Shown here: positions 42,652 to 52,109 of the stretch, piece after piece
Layout of the letters: every line of letters starts with the position of its first letter
Numbering within the stretch: the first letter of the stretch is position 1
From: Defluviicoccus sp046348835
Lineage (GTDB): Bacteria > Pseudomonadota > Alphaproteobacteria > Rhodospirillales > Defluviicoccaceae
Reading direction: 5' to 3'
DNA: 64,000 nt
Assembly: GCA_046348835.1 (NCBI GenBank)
Contig: JAXMDM010000002.1
Location: 124,001-188,000, forward strand
The notes under the pieces: model-generated
Databases searched by the model: none
Told to the model about the DNA's origin: nothing
What the model saw: the letters and a program-made list of their open reading frames with translations, nothing else
Made by a program: the position numbers and the translations under genes

Positions 42652-45330
42652 TCAGGAGGACGCCAACTTGCCGAGAACGAACTGAAGAATGCCGCCGGTG
42701 CGGTAGTACTCGATCTCGTCGAGGGTATCGATCCGACAGGTGAGGGGCACCTGTTGGCTCTTTCCATCCTCCCGGTGCACGGTCAGGACCACATCCATGA
42801 GCGGCCGAATTTGTCCGTCGAGGCCGGTGATATCGAAAACCTCGGTGCCGGTGAGGCCGAGGGTCTTGCGCGAGGTCCCGTCCTTGAACTGCAGAGCGAG
42901 AATCCCCATTCCGATCAGATTGGAACGGTGAATTCGCTCGAAGCTTTCGGCGATCACCGCCCGGACGCCGAGAAGCCGGGTCCCCTTGGCGGCCCAGTCC
43001 CGAGAGGAGCCGGTGCCGTATTCCTTGCCGGCAACGACGATGAGCGGCACCCCGGCCGATTGGTACCTCATCGAGGCGTCGTAGATCGGCATCGTCTCGC
43101 CGCCGGGCTGAAGCGCGGTCACCCCACCCTCGACACCCGGAACCATCTCGTTGCGGATACGGATGTTGGCAAAGGTCCCCCGCATCATCACTTCGTGATT
43201 GCCGCGGCGCGACCCATAGGAATTGAACTCCGCCGGGGGGACGCCGTGCTCGATCAGGTACCGCCCGGCCGGGCTGTCCTTCTTGATGGAGCCGGCGGGC
43301 GAGATGTGGTCGGTGGTGACCGAGTCCCCAAGGATGGCCAGCGGCCGGGCGCCGGTCACATTGGCGAACCCCTGGGCCTTGCCTTCGGCGAAGAAGGTGG
43401 GGTGACGCACATAGGTGGAGTCGCCGACCCAGGCGTAAGTGCCGCCGGTCGGGGCATCGAGCTTCTGCCAGCTGCTGTCGCCGGCAAAAACATCGGCATA
43501 GCGACTGCGGAACATCTCCGGGGTCAAAACCCGGTCGAGCACCACCTGAATATCCCGATTGGAGGGCCAGATATCGCGGAGGTATACGGCTTGGCCTTCC
43601 TCGCCGGTTCCGAGAGGATCGTTCAGCAGGTCGAGGGCCATCGACCCGGCGAGGGCGTAGGCGACCACCAGCGGTGGCGATGCCAGGTAGTTGGCCTTGG
43701 TCTGCGGATGGACCCGGCCTTCGAAGTTGCGGTTTCCCGAGAGCACGGCGGCGACCGTAAGGTTGCCGTCGTCGATGGCGGTTGCAACCGCGTCCGGCAG
43801 CGGCCCGGAATTGCCGATGCAGGTCGTGCAGCCATAGCCGACGAGATTAAAGCCGAGGGCGTTCAGGTCATCCCACAGGCCGGCGGCGTCGATGTAGTCG
43901 GTGACAACCTGCGAACCCGGGGCGAACGAGGTCTTCACCCATGGCTTTACCGTCAGGCCGGCGCGGCGGGCATTGCGGGCGACCAGCCCGGCACCGATCA
44001 ACACGCTCGGGTTGGAGGTGTTGGTACAGCTGGTGATGGCGGCGATGACAACGTCGCCATCCTTTACGTCGAAATTAGCCCCCGGGGCCCGTGCCGACCG
44101 GGGCGGCTTACCCGCCAGATCCTTTTTCAGGAAGGCGTCGAACGAGGCCGCGGCGGACGACAGCGCCACCCGGTCCTGCGGCCGCAGCGGCCCGGCGAGG
44201 GAGGGTTCGACCGTGTGCAGATCAAGTTCAAGGGTGTCGGTGTAAATCGGATCGGGCGTCTCGGCGTCGCGCCACAGGCCCTGCTCCTTGGCGTAGGCCT
44301 CGACCAGGGCCACCCGCGCGGGATCGCGGCCGGTGAAGCGAAGATAATCGATGGTCGCCCGGCTGATCGGGAAGAAGCCGCAGGTGGCGCCGTATTCGGG
44401 CGCCATGTTGGCAATGGTGGCCTGGTCGGCGAGGGTGAGGTGGTCGATCCCGGGCCCGAAAAACTCCACGAACTTTCCGACCACGCCCTTCTTGCGCAGC
44501 ATTTCCGTCACCGTCAGGACGAGGTCGGTTGCGGTGGTGCCTTCCTTCATCGCGCCACTCAGCTTGAAGCCGACGACTTCGGGGATCAGCATCGAAATCG
44601 GCTGGCCGAGCATGGCGGCCTCGGCTTCGATGCCACCCACGCCCCAACCGAGAACCGACAGGCCGTTTACCATCGTGGTGTGGCTATCGGTGCCGACGAG
44701 GGTATCGGGATAGGCCAGGACCTGGCCGTTCGCCTGGTTCGTCCAGACGACCTGGGCCAGGTACTCGAGGTTGACCTGGTGGCAGATGCCCGTTCCCGGC
44801 GGTACGACACGGAAGTTGTTGAATGCCGACTGCCCCCAGCGCAGAAACTCGTAGCGCTCGCGGTTGCGCTCATACTCCATCTTGACGTTGCTGCTTAAGG
44901 CGCGGGCATTCCCGAATGCATCGACCATGACCGAGTGGTCGATGACCAGATCGACGGGAACAAGCGGGTTGATCTTGGCCGGATCGGCACCCCGATCGAC
45001 CATGGCATCCCGCATCGCCGCAAGGTCGACCACCGCCGGTACCCCGGTGAAGTCCTGCATCAGGACCCGCGCCGGCCGGAACGCGATCTCCCGGTCGGAT
45101 GAGCGGGCGGCCAACCAGCCGCCGAGCGCCTTCACGTCGTCGACGGTAACGCTTCGTCCGTCTTCCCAGCGCAGAAGATTTTCCAGCAGTACCTTCAGCG
45201 AGCACGGAAGCCGGTCAATGGCCCCGAGCCCGGCTGCGCTCGCCGCATTCAAGCTAAAGTATGCATAACTCCGATCGCCGACCGTTAACGTCCGGCGGGC
45301 GTTTAAGCTGTCCTGGCCATGTTGCCCCAC
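42652..45330 (-). CDS. acnA: Aconitate hydratase A
   Basis: 892 residues from a GTG at 45330 with AAGGAG 8 bp upstream. AcnA/IRP-type aconitase converting citrate to isocitrate in the TCA and methylcitrate-linked metabolism. 4Fe-4S ligands lie in AITSCTNTSNPS and in GYGCTTCIGNSGPL; other blocks are LVGTDSHTTMVNGLSVLGWGVGG, DVFAGDSSWQKL, SYGSRRGNHEVMMRGTFANIRI and GAGSSRDWAAKGT-like sequence YGTGSSRDWAAKG. The open frame extends 57 codons further upstream without family similarity. Confidence 0.96.
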   Translation of the reverse strand: MGQHGQDSLNARRTLTVGDRSYAYFSLNAASAAGLGAIDRLPCSLKVLLENLLRWEDGRSVTVDDVKALGGWLAARSSDREIAFRPARVLMQDFTGVPAVVDLAAMRDAMVDRGADPAKINPLVPVDLVIDHSVMVDAFGNARALSSNVKMEYERNRERYEFLRWGQSAFNNFRVVPPGTGICHQVNLEYLAQVVWTNQANGQVLAYPDTLVGTDSHTTMVNGLSVLGWGVGGIEAEAAMLGQPISMLIPEVVGFKLSGAMKEGTTATDLVLTVTEMLRKKGVVGKFVEFFGPGIDHLTLADQATIANMAPEYGATCGFFPISRATIDYLRFTGRDPARVALVEAYAKEQGLWRDAETPDPIYTDTLELDLHTVEPSLAGPLRPQDRVALSSAAASFDAFLKKDLAGKPPRSARAPGANFDVKDGDVVIAAITSCTNTSNPSVLIGAGLVARNARRAGLTVKPWVKTSFAPGSQVVTDYIDAAGLWDDLNALGFNLVGYGCTTCIGNSGPLPDAVATAIDDGNLTVAAVLSGNRNFEGRVHPQTKANYLASPPLVVAYALAGSMALDLLNDPLGTGEEGQAVYLRDIWPSNRDIQVVLDRVLTPEMFRSRYADVFAGDSSWQKLDAPTGGTYAWVGDSTYVRHPTFFAEGKAQGFANVTGARPLAILGDSVTTDHISPAGSIKKDSPAGRYLIEHGVPPAEFNSYGSRRGNHEVMMRGTFANIRIRNEMVPGVEGGVTALQPGGETMPIYDASMRYQSAGVPLIVVAGKEYGTGSSRDWAAKGTRLLGVRAVIAESFERIHRSNLIGMGILALQFKDGTSRKTLGLTGTEVFDITGLDGQIRPLMDVVLTVHREDGKSQQVPLTCRIDTLDEIEYYRTGGILQFVLGKLASS

Positions 45331-46239
45331 GGTTCGACTCCTTCCGCATCCCCTCGCCGGAACCGGAAAAAACACATCTCGATCGCCCTGTAAATCGTTT
45401 CCCGGTGACCGCCAGAAGGCTGGGTAGCGAATCGGCACCGGAAACTGTGATCTCAAACATTGTGACGCCGTCCGAGCTGAGCAAGGCTGCTTCCGTCGCA
45501 CGGTCCCGGGGACAGATGGCGGCCAGGCCGCTGCTGCCTCAATTGGGATAAAATAGTGGTTTTTGCGAGGCTTAACACGTTCAGGTTGTCATGGGCAGGT
45601 CCCGTGCGGGGATGGCTCGCTGTTGGGTCTTTTGTGCAACGCCAACCGGATGGATGCCGGCGACCGCTTGTATTGGCCCACTGGTTGCTCACGTTGTCGA
45701 TAAAATGCGGTGTAAGTTCAGTGCGGTGACGCAGGCGCCGACGACGGAACACGGGAACCGAAGCGCACCCGGCGCCAGATCGACGAAGTTGCAGTGGACG
45801 ATTCTGACATGGACAATAGGTTGCTTCGCGGGTATACAGGAGGTAGAGGAAATCTCCAAGAACAACGAACTTGTCAGGGGCAAGCCGAGGTTTCAATCGT
45901 GCTTGATCCGGAGAATAGGCGGCGAGGGCATCGGTTCCCGCCGGGTGATTGCGTGCGCTTAGCCGCGGTCAGCCCCGATCCGGGTATTCGAGAGTAAGTT
46001 TTTTGACGCCACAATTCTTTAATTGATTATCACCAGGCAGATGCTTTTTTTCTGCGGTTCTTCGGTCAACTATGTGCGGCCATACCGGCCGTACCGATGA
46101 TGGTGCAGCGTGTGACGATAACGCGGAACCAAAAGATCGATAGGTCGTTTCAGGGCTGGCGGCTCTGCTCGGCAGGGGTCCTCGGGGCGGGGCGCATCCT
46201 GATTTTGCACAAATCACTTGCGGGCTCGAGCGTCCAGCC
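45331..46239. other. Long 909-bp non-coding stretch
   Basis: The longest gene-free stretch in the window, between divergent acnA and the sugar-phosphotransferase gene. Open frames here (for example 45591-45962) show no recognisable family, weak starts and ordinary six-frame noise. GC content falls locally, most clearly at 45990-46060, where a promoter is annotated and GCAGATGCTTTTTTTCTGC could fold into a weak hairpin. No tRNA, IS end or B12/thiamine/SAM riboswitch core was seen. It could hold a small RNA or decayed gene. Confidence 0.5.
46003..46030 (+). promoter_or_regulatory. Candidate sigma-70 promoter for the sugar-phosphotransferase gene
   Basis: TTGACG (46003-46008) and GATTAT (46025-46030) separated by 16 bp, in an AT-rich island. 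Transcription would begin near 46037, leaving a leader of about 200 nt before the ATG at 46240; a weak hairpin (about 46038-46058) lies at its beginning. Confidence 0.5.
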
Positions 46240-47763
46240 ATGATGAACGGCAATTCGATCTCGAGCATTCATCATCTGGAACCACCTCAGGCCCCGATCA
46301 CGCCCATGGAGGCACCGCTTTCCGCCGACTTGGCCGGGGGTACTCCGCGCACCTCGACGCGTAAGCCGCTGAAGCTTTCGGAGAGCATCGTCTCCGGCAT
46401 CGTCGGCGTTTGCGATGCCCTCTGTATCGCCGTCGTCAGCGTCGCGTTCTACGTTTACTTCCTCGGCTGGCAGGACCTGTCCTTCCAGCCCTACCTGACC
46501 GAGGTGGCGGCCAACATCGGACTGACGCTGGGCATCTTTCACTACGTCGGCCTCTACAACTTCAACACCATCGTCGCATGGCCCAGCCGGATGCGGCAGA
46601 TGGTTGTTCTCAGCGCGCTGGTGATGTTGGTGCTTGCCGCGCTGGCGGTGGCGCTGAAGATCTCGGAGCAGTTCTCGCGCGGCTGGTTTTTTTCCAGCTT
46701 CGTCTTCTCGGCATTGGCGATCTTTGCCTCGCGGGGCATTCACAAGGCCGCGATCCGACGCCTCGCCCGCGCCGGCAGTCTCGTCCGTAACATGGCGATC
46801 GTGGGCGCCAGCGGCCAGGCGCGCCACCTCGTCCATCGTCTGAGACAGCAGGACGCCCCGTGGAAGAGAATCATCGGCATCTTCGATGACCGGCGCACCC
46901 GGATCACCCGCGAGATCGACGGTTTTCCGGTGCTGGGAAGCCTGGACGACCTCGTCGGCTACGTTCGGCGGGGACAAATCCAGGACGTTGTCATCACCCT
47001 CCCGTGGAGCGCCGACGCCCGGCTGATCGACATCATCGGCAAGCTGCGTGCGTTGCCGGTGCACGTTTATCTTGGCTCCGATCTGATCGGCTACCACTTC
47101 CCCCGCCACCGGCAGCAGGTGGTCGACGGGATCCCGGTCACGGAAATTGCGTCCGCACCGCTAACCGGCTGGAGCGGCCTCGTTAAGCAGACCGAGGACA
47201 AGATCGTCGCCGCCATCGTGATGGTGATGCTGTCGCCGCTGATGCTGGGATTGGCGCTCGCCATCCGCCTCGACAGTGCGGGGCCCATCCTCTTCCGGCA
47301 GAAGCGGTACGGCTTCAACAACGAGGTCATCGTCGTTTACAAGTTCCGGTCGATGTACCACAACCGGCCGCCCGAGGCGGGGGTCCCGCAGGCCACCAAG
47401 CACGACCCGCGCGTCACCCGAGTCGGTCGCATCTTGCGGCGGACCAGCCTCGATGAGCTGCCGCAGTTACTCAACGTGCTGAAAGGCGACATGTCCCTGA
47501 TCGGGCCGCGTCCCCATGCGGTCGAGCATAATGAGCAGTATGCGAAGCTGATCGGCGGATACCACGGGCGTCACAAGGTGAAGCCGGGGATCACCGGCTG
47601 GGCTCAGGTCAACGGATTCCGCGGCGAGACCGACACCGTCGATAAAATGCGGATGCGGGTCGAACACGACATCCACTACATCGAGAACTGGTCCGTTTGG
47701 TTCGACCTGAAGATTCTGGTGATGACCGCGTTCATCGGCTGGACCAGCAAGAACGCGTATTGA
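46240..47763 (+). CDS. Undecaprenyl-phosphate glucose(galactose)-1-phosphotransferase
   Basis: 507 residues of the WcaJ/PssY type. N-terminal membrane bundle (about 50-170, four hydrophobic helices), a CoA-binding-like Rossmann middle domain (about 180-290; NMAIVGASGQARHLVHRL), a fifth hydrophobic segment (about 325-345) and the catalytic cytoplasmic domain (about 345-505): FRQKRYGFN, YKFRSMYHN, GRILRRTSLDELPQLLNVLKGDMSLIGPRPHA, KPGITGWAQVNGFRGET. It loads the first sugar phosphate on undecaprenyl phosphate for exopolysaccharide or glycan synthesis. No Wzx/Wzy genes are adjacent, so it is an isolated initiator here. MNGN at the second Met is an alternative start. Confidence 0.92.
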   Translation: MMNGNSISSIHHLEPPQAPITPMEAPLSADLAGGTPRTSTRKPLKLSESIVSGIVGVCDALCIAVVSVAFYVYFLGWQDLSFQPYLTEVAANIGLTLGIFHYVGLYNFNTIVAWPSRMRQMVVLSALVMLVLAALAVALKISEQFSRGWFFSSFVFSALAIFASRGIHKAAIRRLARAGSLVRNMAIVGASGQARHLVHRLRQQDAPWKRIIGIFDDRRTRITREIDGFPVLGSLDDLVGYVRRGQIQDVVITLPWSADARLIDIIGKLRALPVHVYLGSDLIGYHFPRHRQQVVDGIPVTEIASAPLTGWSGLVKQTEDKIVAAIVMVMLSPLMLGLALAIRLDSAGPILFRQKRYGFNNEVIVVYKFRSMYHNRPPEAGVPQATKHDPRVTRVGRILRRTSLDELPQLLNVLKGDMSLIGPRPHAVEHNEQYAKLIGGYHGRHKVKPGITGWAQVNGFRGETDTVDKMRMRVEHDIHYIENWSVWFDLKILVMTAFIGWTSKNAY

Positions 47764-47852
47764 TACCGCCGGCCGGGCCGGAAAGGGGGCACGGTGCGCG
47801 CAAGGAGCGCCTCGCCGCCCCCGCTCCCGGCAGCCCGCGGGACCCCGCCCGC

Positions 47853-48923
47853 CTAGCCTTCGACGCGCAGGGTGAGGGCGACGATGACGAACAGCAAAAC
47901 GATCTCGGCGCAGAAGGCGGCGAACCAGGGCGGCAGCAATCCCGCCTCGCCCATGGCCAGTGTCGTTCCGTCGAGGACGAAAAACGCAAAGCCGAAGAGC
48001 AACCCGGTGAACATCAGGTAACCGAAGTCGCCGGTGCGATGGAAACGTTGGGCGAGGGCGATGACCAGGGCCACGCAGAGGAGGGGGGCCAGCGCCGTCG
48101 CCATGCGATCATAAAGCCACGTTCGGTACAGATCGGCCGGTCGCTGGCCGAACCCTTCATTGGCGATGAGGAACTCGAGCTGCGGCAGCGACAGATCCCG
48201 TTGATCGCTGGACAGCAGCGGCAACTCGTCGATGTCGATGTGTCCGGCCCAGACCAGTTCGCTCATCGCGCCGCGCGCCGGTGGATCGATGGTCTCGCGG
48301 CTTACGTTGTGGAGCAGCCAGCCGTCACCGACCGGTCTGGCGCTCTCGGCATCGAGCCGCTCGATCAGCAGGCCGTTATCGTCGCGGCGGAAAATGCTGA
48401 TGTCGCGGAGCTGCCCTTGCTTGGCTACATCCTTCGGGATGCGAATGACATCGGCGCCACTGCGTAACCAGGTGGCGCTGGTCTCCACCTGGACATCGGA
48501 ACTGCGGCCGATTTCGCCGAGGCCGAGGTCCCGCAGCTGCGCCTGCGCCCGAGGGACCGCTAGATCGTCCAGCCCGAACTGGACCAGGCCGATGACGACG
48601 CCGACGGGGACGAGCGCCATGATCATGCCGAGGGCGGATACCCCGCTGCCCCACATGGCGATCAACTCGTCGTAGCGACGAAGCAGGCCAAAGGTGATCA
48701 GGGCGCCGATCAACACCGACATCGGCAATTGCCGGGCGACGAAATCCGGCAGCCGCAGGGCCGCGTAGAGCAGGACCGCACGGGCATCCCCACCGCTCAT
48801 CGCCAGCACGTTGTCCGCCCTCTCCATGATTTCGAAGGTCAAGGAGAGGGTCACCAGCGACAACAGCACGAGGCCGCCGTGGAGCACGACTTTACGGCTC
48901 ATGTACCGGCGAAGCACCCTCAT
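47853..48923 (-). CDS. lptG: LPS export ABC transporter permease LptG
   Basis: 356 residues, YjgP/YjgQ family. Three N-terminal membrane helices (about 12-120), a periplasmic beta-jellyroll region (about 130-265) and three C-terminal helices (about 270-350). With LptF and LptB2 it extracts lipopolysaccharide from the inner membrane. ATG at 48923 overlaps the lptF stop by 4 bp. The downstream gene position and the jellyroll split assign it as G; F/G distinction is by order and similarity pattern. Confidence 0.9.
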   Translation of the reverse strand: MRVLRRYMSRKVVLHGGLVLLSLVTLSLTFEIMERADNVLAMSGGDARAVLLYAALRLPDFVARQLPMSVLIGALITFGLLRRYDELIAMWGSGVSALGMIMALVPVGVVIGLVQFGLDDLAVPRAQAQLRDLGLGEIGRSSDVQVETSATWLRSGADVIRIPKDVAKQGQLRDISIFRRDDNGLLIERLDAESARPVGDGWLLHNVSRETIDPPARGAMSELVWAGHIDIDELPLLSSDQRDLSLPQLEFLIANEGFGQRPADLYRTWLYDRMATALAPLLCVALVIALAQRFHRTGDFGYLMFTGLLFGFAFFVLDGTTLAMGEAGLLPPWFAAFCAEIVLLFVIVALTLRVEG

Positions 48924-50125
48924 GCCGGCTGACCCCGATCACCGGACATGCGCTGGCGCAGGGCCCGGGCAACGTCTCCCAGGGCACGCAGGCCGGGCAC
49001 GCTGATCTCGCGAGGCACCCTCATGGCGACGCGGTAGAAGGCGTAGAGCGAGCCGACGGTAAAAATGGCGAACGGTAGCCACAGCGCTAAAGCCGGTCCG
49101 GCGTCGCCGCCCTGTACCAGGTTCTTGCCGAAATCGATGGTCTGGTTGAAGCCGACGAGGATCAGCAATCCCGCGGCGATGCCGTAGATGCGATCGCTGC
49201 GCCGTCGCCCGAGCGAAAGGGCGATGGCGAGAAACGGCAGCACCGGTACCGACAGGCTCTGGACCAGCCTGACATTGAGCTCGGAGACGATGTCGCTGCG
49301 CCGGATACCTTCCGGCGGGTCGGACCGCAATCGCCACAACTCGTCGAGGGTATACTCGCGACGGTCGCCGCCGCGTGGTCTGAACAATTCGGCCGCATTG
49401 TCCGACATGGCGGTGCGTAACTCCTCGAAACGCAGTGCGCCGACCGTTTGCGGTTGCGTGTCGCCCGCCGCCGCGCCGCCGCTGGCGAGGCGGATGCCCT
49501 GAAACAGGCGCAGGATCGGCATTCCCTCCTCCGCCGAGCGGCCAATCGCGCCGTTCCGCGCGGTGATCACCGTCGACCCCCCGTCGCTCCTGGTTTCATA
49601 GAGGAAGACGTCGGTGAACGAACCTGTTTCCGGTCGGATGCCGCCGACGAGAACGGTCATCGTGCCGAAGTCGGCGAATACGTTGGGGCGCAACAGCACA
49701 TGAAAGGCCGCTTGCGTCATCGCGAAGACGACCGATTGGTAGGCGTAGCGGGCGAACGGCTTGACGTATCCGAGGGTGGTCGCGGTGATCGCCATGATCA
49801 CCAAGGATACCAGGAATGCCGCCCGCCCCTGGCGGACGAGGCCGAGGCCGCTGGCCTGGAAGGCGTCGATTTCGCCGTCCCGGCTAAGTTGATTGAAGCC
49901 CAACATGATGCCCAGCAGCAGGCTCATGGGTAAGGCCAGGCCGGCATACTCCGGTACCAGGTAAGCAATGATCTCAAAGAAAACCGTCAGCGGTCCGTCG
50001 GAACCGAGAATGAAATCCAGCAGTCGCAGAACTCGCTCCAAGAGGAGCACCAACAGCGCCACCAGGAGGGCGAGCGCGAGCGGTTTCAAGACGCGCCGGA
50101 GCATATAGAAATCAAGCGTAGTCAT
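48920..50125 (-). CDS. lptF: LPS export ABC transporter permease LptF
   Basis: 401 residues, YjgP/YjgQ family with the same six-helix plan as LptG. Family features include LDFYMLRRVLKPLALALLVAL at the N-terminus, ALPMSLLLGIMLGFNQLSRDGEIDAFQASG and the C-terminal VRLVQSLSVPVLPFLAIALSLGRRR. A periplasmic jellyroll domain lies at about 135-285. It precedes lptG with a 4-bp overlap. The phosphoesterase gene ends 28 bp upstream of its start on the same strand. Confidence 0.91.
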   Translation of the reverse strand: MTTLDFYMLRRVLKPLALALLVALLVLLLERVLRLLDFILGSDGPLTVFFEIIAYLVPEYAGLALPMSLLLGIMLGFNQLSRDGEIDAFQASGLGLVRQGRAAFLVSLVIMAITATTLGYVKPFARYAYQSVVFAMTQAAFHVLLRPNVFADFGTMTVLVGGIRPETGSFTDVFLYETRSDGGSTVITARNGAIGRSAEEGMPILRLFQGIRLASGGAAAGDTQPQTVGALRFEELRTAMSDNAAELFRPRGGDRREYTLDELWRLRSDPPEGIRRSDIVSELNVRLVQSLSVPVLPFLAIALSLGRRRSDRIYGIAAGLLILVGFNQTIDFGKNLVQGGDAGPALALWLPFAIFTVGSLYAFYRVAMRVPREISVPGLRALGDVARALRQRMSGDRGQPA

Positions 50126-50153
50126 CAGTTCCGGCTGCCTGTTGTGCCGGTCA

Positions 50154-51194
50154 TCATGTCCGTCGCAAGACGGGCGCCGGTAGGCCGGAGACCGGTGCAG
50201 CGGCGCGAGGACGCTCCACCGTCAACCGCCGCCTGGCCGCCGCGCTGACACGAAGATCGATGTCGATGCCGCGGATCTCGACATCCACCTGCCAACCGCC
50301 GACGGTCCGGCCAATTCGGTAAAGATGATACTGCCCCGGCGGGTGTCCGTCGACCGGCAACGCCGAAGCGGAGGCCACGCCGATGACCGGAACCGGGCCG
50401 TCCCGACCGGGAAGCTCGTAGAACCGGGTGCAGTGATTATGGCCGTGCAATACCAGTTCGCATCCGGCGCGGACCAGCATCGCGGCGAACGCATCGGCGT
50501 CCAAAAGCCGCTTCCGTCCGTCTCCGCGGGGAGCCACCGGTGGGTGATGGACGAGGACGACGCGAAAGACATCGCGCGGATCGAGCCAGCGCAGCATCGA
50601 TTCGGCCGTTGCCAGCTGTGCTTCGCCCAGTCGGCCCAAGGCGAAGCCCGGCGCGGAGGGAATGGCGCTGCTGAGGCCAATGACGGCGATCGGTCCGCGG
50701 CGGCGGAGGAACGGGAACCGCGCCCCCCCTCCGTTCGGCTCGTCCCCCTCACCGGGCGGCGGTCCGTCCGACAGCATGTAGGGTCGCCACGCCGCCAAGG
50801 ATCCTTCCCAGCCAATCCGCACGTAGGCGTCGTGATTGCCGGGGATGACGCTGATCCGATCGGCCGGCCCGAGGCTGGCGAGCCAGGTGGCGGCGGCCTG
50901 GAATTCGCGAACGAGCGAGATGTTGACGATGTCGCCGGTGACGACGATGTGGTCCGCCCCTTCGCCGCGCAGATCCTCCGTCAACACCCGCAGCACGTCC
51001 GCCCGGTGAATACGGCGGCGCCTGAGCTGCCAGGACAGGTAGCCGACCAGGCGTTTAGAGAACATGTCGCCCACCGACAACGCCAGCGGGCTCGCCAAGT
51101 GCAGATCGGATAGATGGGCGAGGCGGAAACCTTGGCCAACCGCCACCGCATCCGGCGCAATTCCGCCCGCGGCGGTGTCGCTGGTGGCGATCAT
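50154..51194 (-). CDS. Calcineurin-like metallophosphoesterase
   Basis: 346 residues with all metallophosphoesterase motifs: AHLSDLHL (D-x-H), VVTGDIVN (GD-x-x), VIPGNHDAY (GNHD), VLVHHPPVAPRG (H) and LVLHGHNHCTRFYELP (GHxH). Resembles the Icc/CpdA-like phosphodiesterase branch but substrate is unknown; the C-terminal 60 residues are variable. It ends the minus-strand run sulfotransferase-glycosyltransferase-phosphoesterase (6-bp gap to the glycosyltransferase), so a role in surface-glycan or lipid metabolism is possible but inferred. Confidence 0.9.
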   Translation of the reverse strand: MIATSDTAAGGIAPDAVAVGQGFRLAHLSDLHLASPLALSVGDMFSKRLVGYLSWQLRRRRIHRADVLRVLTEDLRGEGADHIVVTGDIVNISLVREFQAAATWLASLGPADRISVIPGNHDAYVRIGWEGSLAAWRPYMLSDGPPPGEGDEPNGGGARFPFLRRRGPIAVIGLSSAIPSAPGFALGRLGEAQLATAESMLRWLDPRDVFRVVLVHHPPVAPRGDGRKRLLDADAFAAMLVRAGCELVLHGHNHCTRFYELPGRDGPVPVIGVASASALPVDGHPPGQYHLYRIGRTVGGWQVDVEIRGIDIDLRVSAAARRRLTVERPRAAAPVSGLPAPVLRRT

Positions 51195-51200
51195 CGCCTT

Positions 51201-52109
51201 TCAGGCGGCGAGCGGGGGAATCCGTCCCATCACCTCGAAGGCATCGTGGCGAACATGATCCGCCTGCATTTCGGCACGGACGACGCTTTCGCTGATGACG
51301 CCACGATCAAGGCCCTCCCGCAGCAACCCGAAGAAGAACTGCTCCTGATTGCGGTCGGGATGGCGGAGGTAGTGACTGATCAGGCCGTTGGCACCGATGA
51401 CATGGCGACCGACGCGCATGATCCAGGCGACTACCGGGATCGGACTAAACGAATCCGGCGGGGTAAAGTCGATGGGCAAGCCGGTCTTCCACGGCTGGGT
51501 GATGCGCCGCGTGTTGTGCAGCATCTTCGTTCGCGGCGTCAGCCGGTCGAAATCGTTCCACTCCTTGGACAGGCGCCCGATCGTTCCCTTCGGCTCTAAC
51601 CGTAGGGAGATCCATTCCATGTAGTCGAGCTTCAGCGCGAACAAATCGGCAAACTGTTCGGCCAGCCGCCAGTGGGTAAGCTTGGCGCAGTCGAGGAGCA
51701 TGACGCTGCTGGCATAGTACCCATACAATCCCTTCGGCATTTCGCGCAGGCGACAGCAGATGGCCGAGCCGTTCATGTCGAGGCTGAGCAGTTCCCAGAC
51801 GTCGCCGACGGCGAAGATGTCGGGATCGATCACCAGCGCGCGGCCGCTGTAGCCCATCAGCTCCGGCGGCAGGAAACGCAAGGGGGTGAACGACTGCAGG
51901 TCGTTGTAGCGCCAAATGCGGTCCATCCCGTCGCGCTTATAGGGCTGGCCATCGCGCTCGGCCAAGCACGGGTAGTCCTTGGAGTGCATGATGCGCACAT
52001 CGAAGGCATCGGCGTGGCGCGAATTCCGCTTCAGCGCGTATTCGGCGATGAGGGCGCCTAGAACCTGCTTTTCATTGGTTTGGATAAAGACGCAAGGCCG
52101 CTCCTTCAT
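51201..52109 (-). CDS. Putative GT8-like glycosyltransferase
   Basis: 302 residues. The N-terminal half looks like a nucleotide-sugar transferase fold: VFIQTNEKQVLGALIAEYAL, then RALVIDPDIFAVGDVWELL with a D-x-D motif (DPD) followed by a substrate-facing segment GYYASSVMLLDCAKL. GT8 family members show the same order. No membrane segment. The ATG overlaps the sulfotransferase stop by 4 bp, so the two products probably act on one molecule. Acceptor and sugar donor unknown; assignment to GT8 is tentative. Confidence 0.7.
   Translation of the reverse strand: MKERPCVFIQTNEKQVLGALIAEYALKRNSRHADAFDVRIMHSKDYPCLAERDGQPYKRDGMDRIWRYNDLQSFTPLRFLPPELMGYSGRALVIDPDIFAVGDVWELLSLDMNGSAICCRLREMPKGLYGYYASSVMLLDCAKLTHWRLAEQFADLFALKLDYMEWISLRLEPKGTIGRLSKEWNDFDRLTPRTKMLHNTRRITQPWKTGLPIDFTPPDSFSPIPVVAWIMRVGRHVIGANGLISHYLRHPDRNQEQFFFGLLREGLDRGVISESVVRAEMQADHVRHDAFEVMGRIPPLAA

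Noticed and set aside
45329..45342. T-arm-like GGTTCGACTCC next to acnA
   Set aside because: No matching cloverleaf; the upstream flank is the aconitase coding region.
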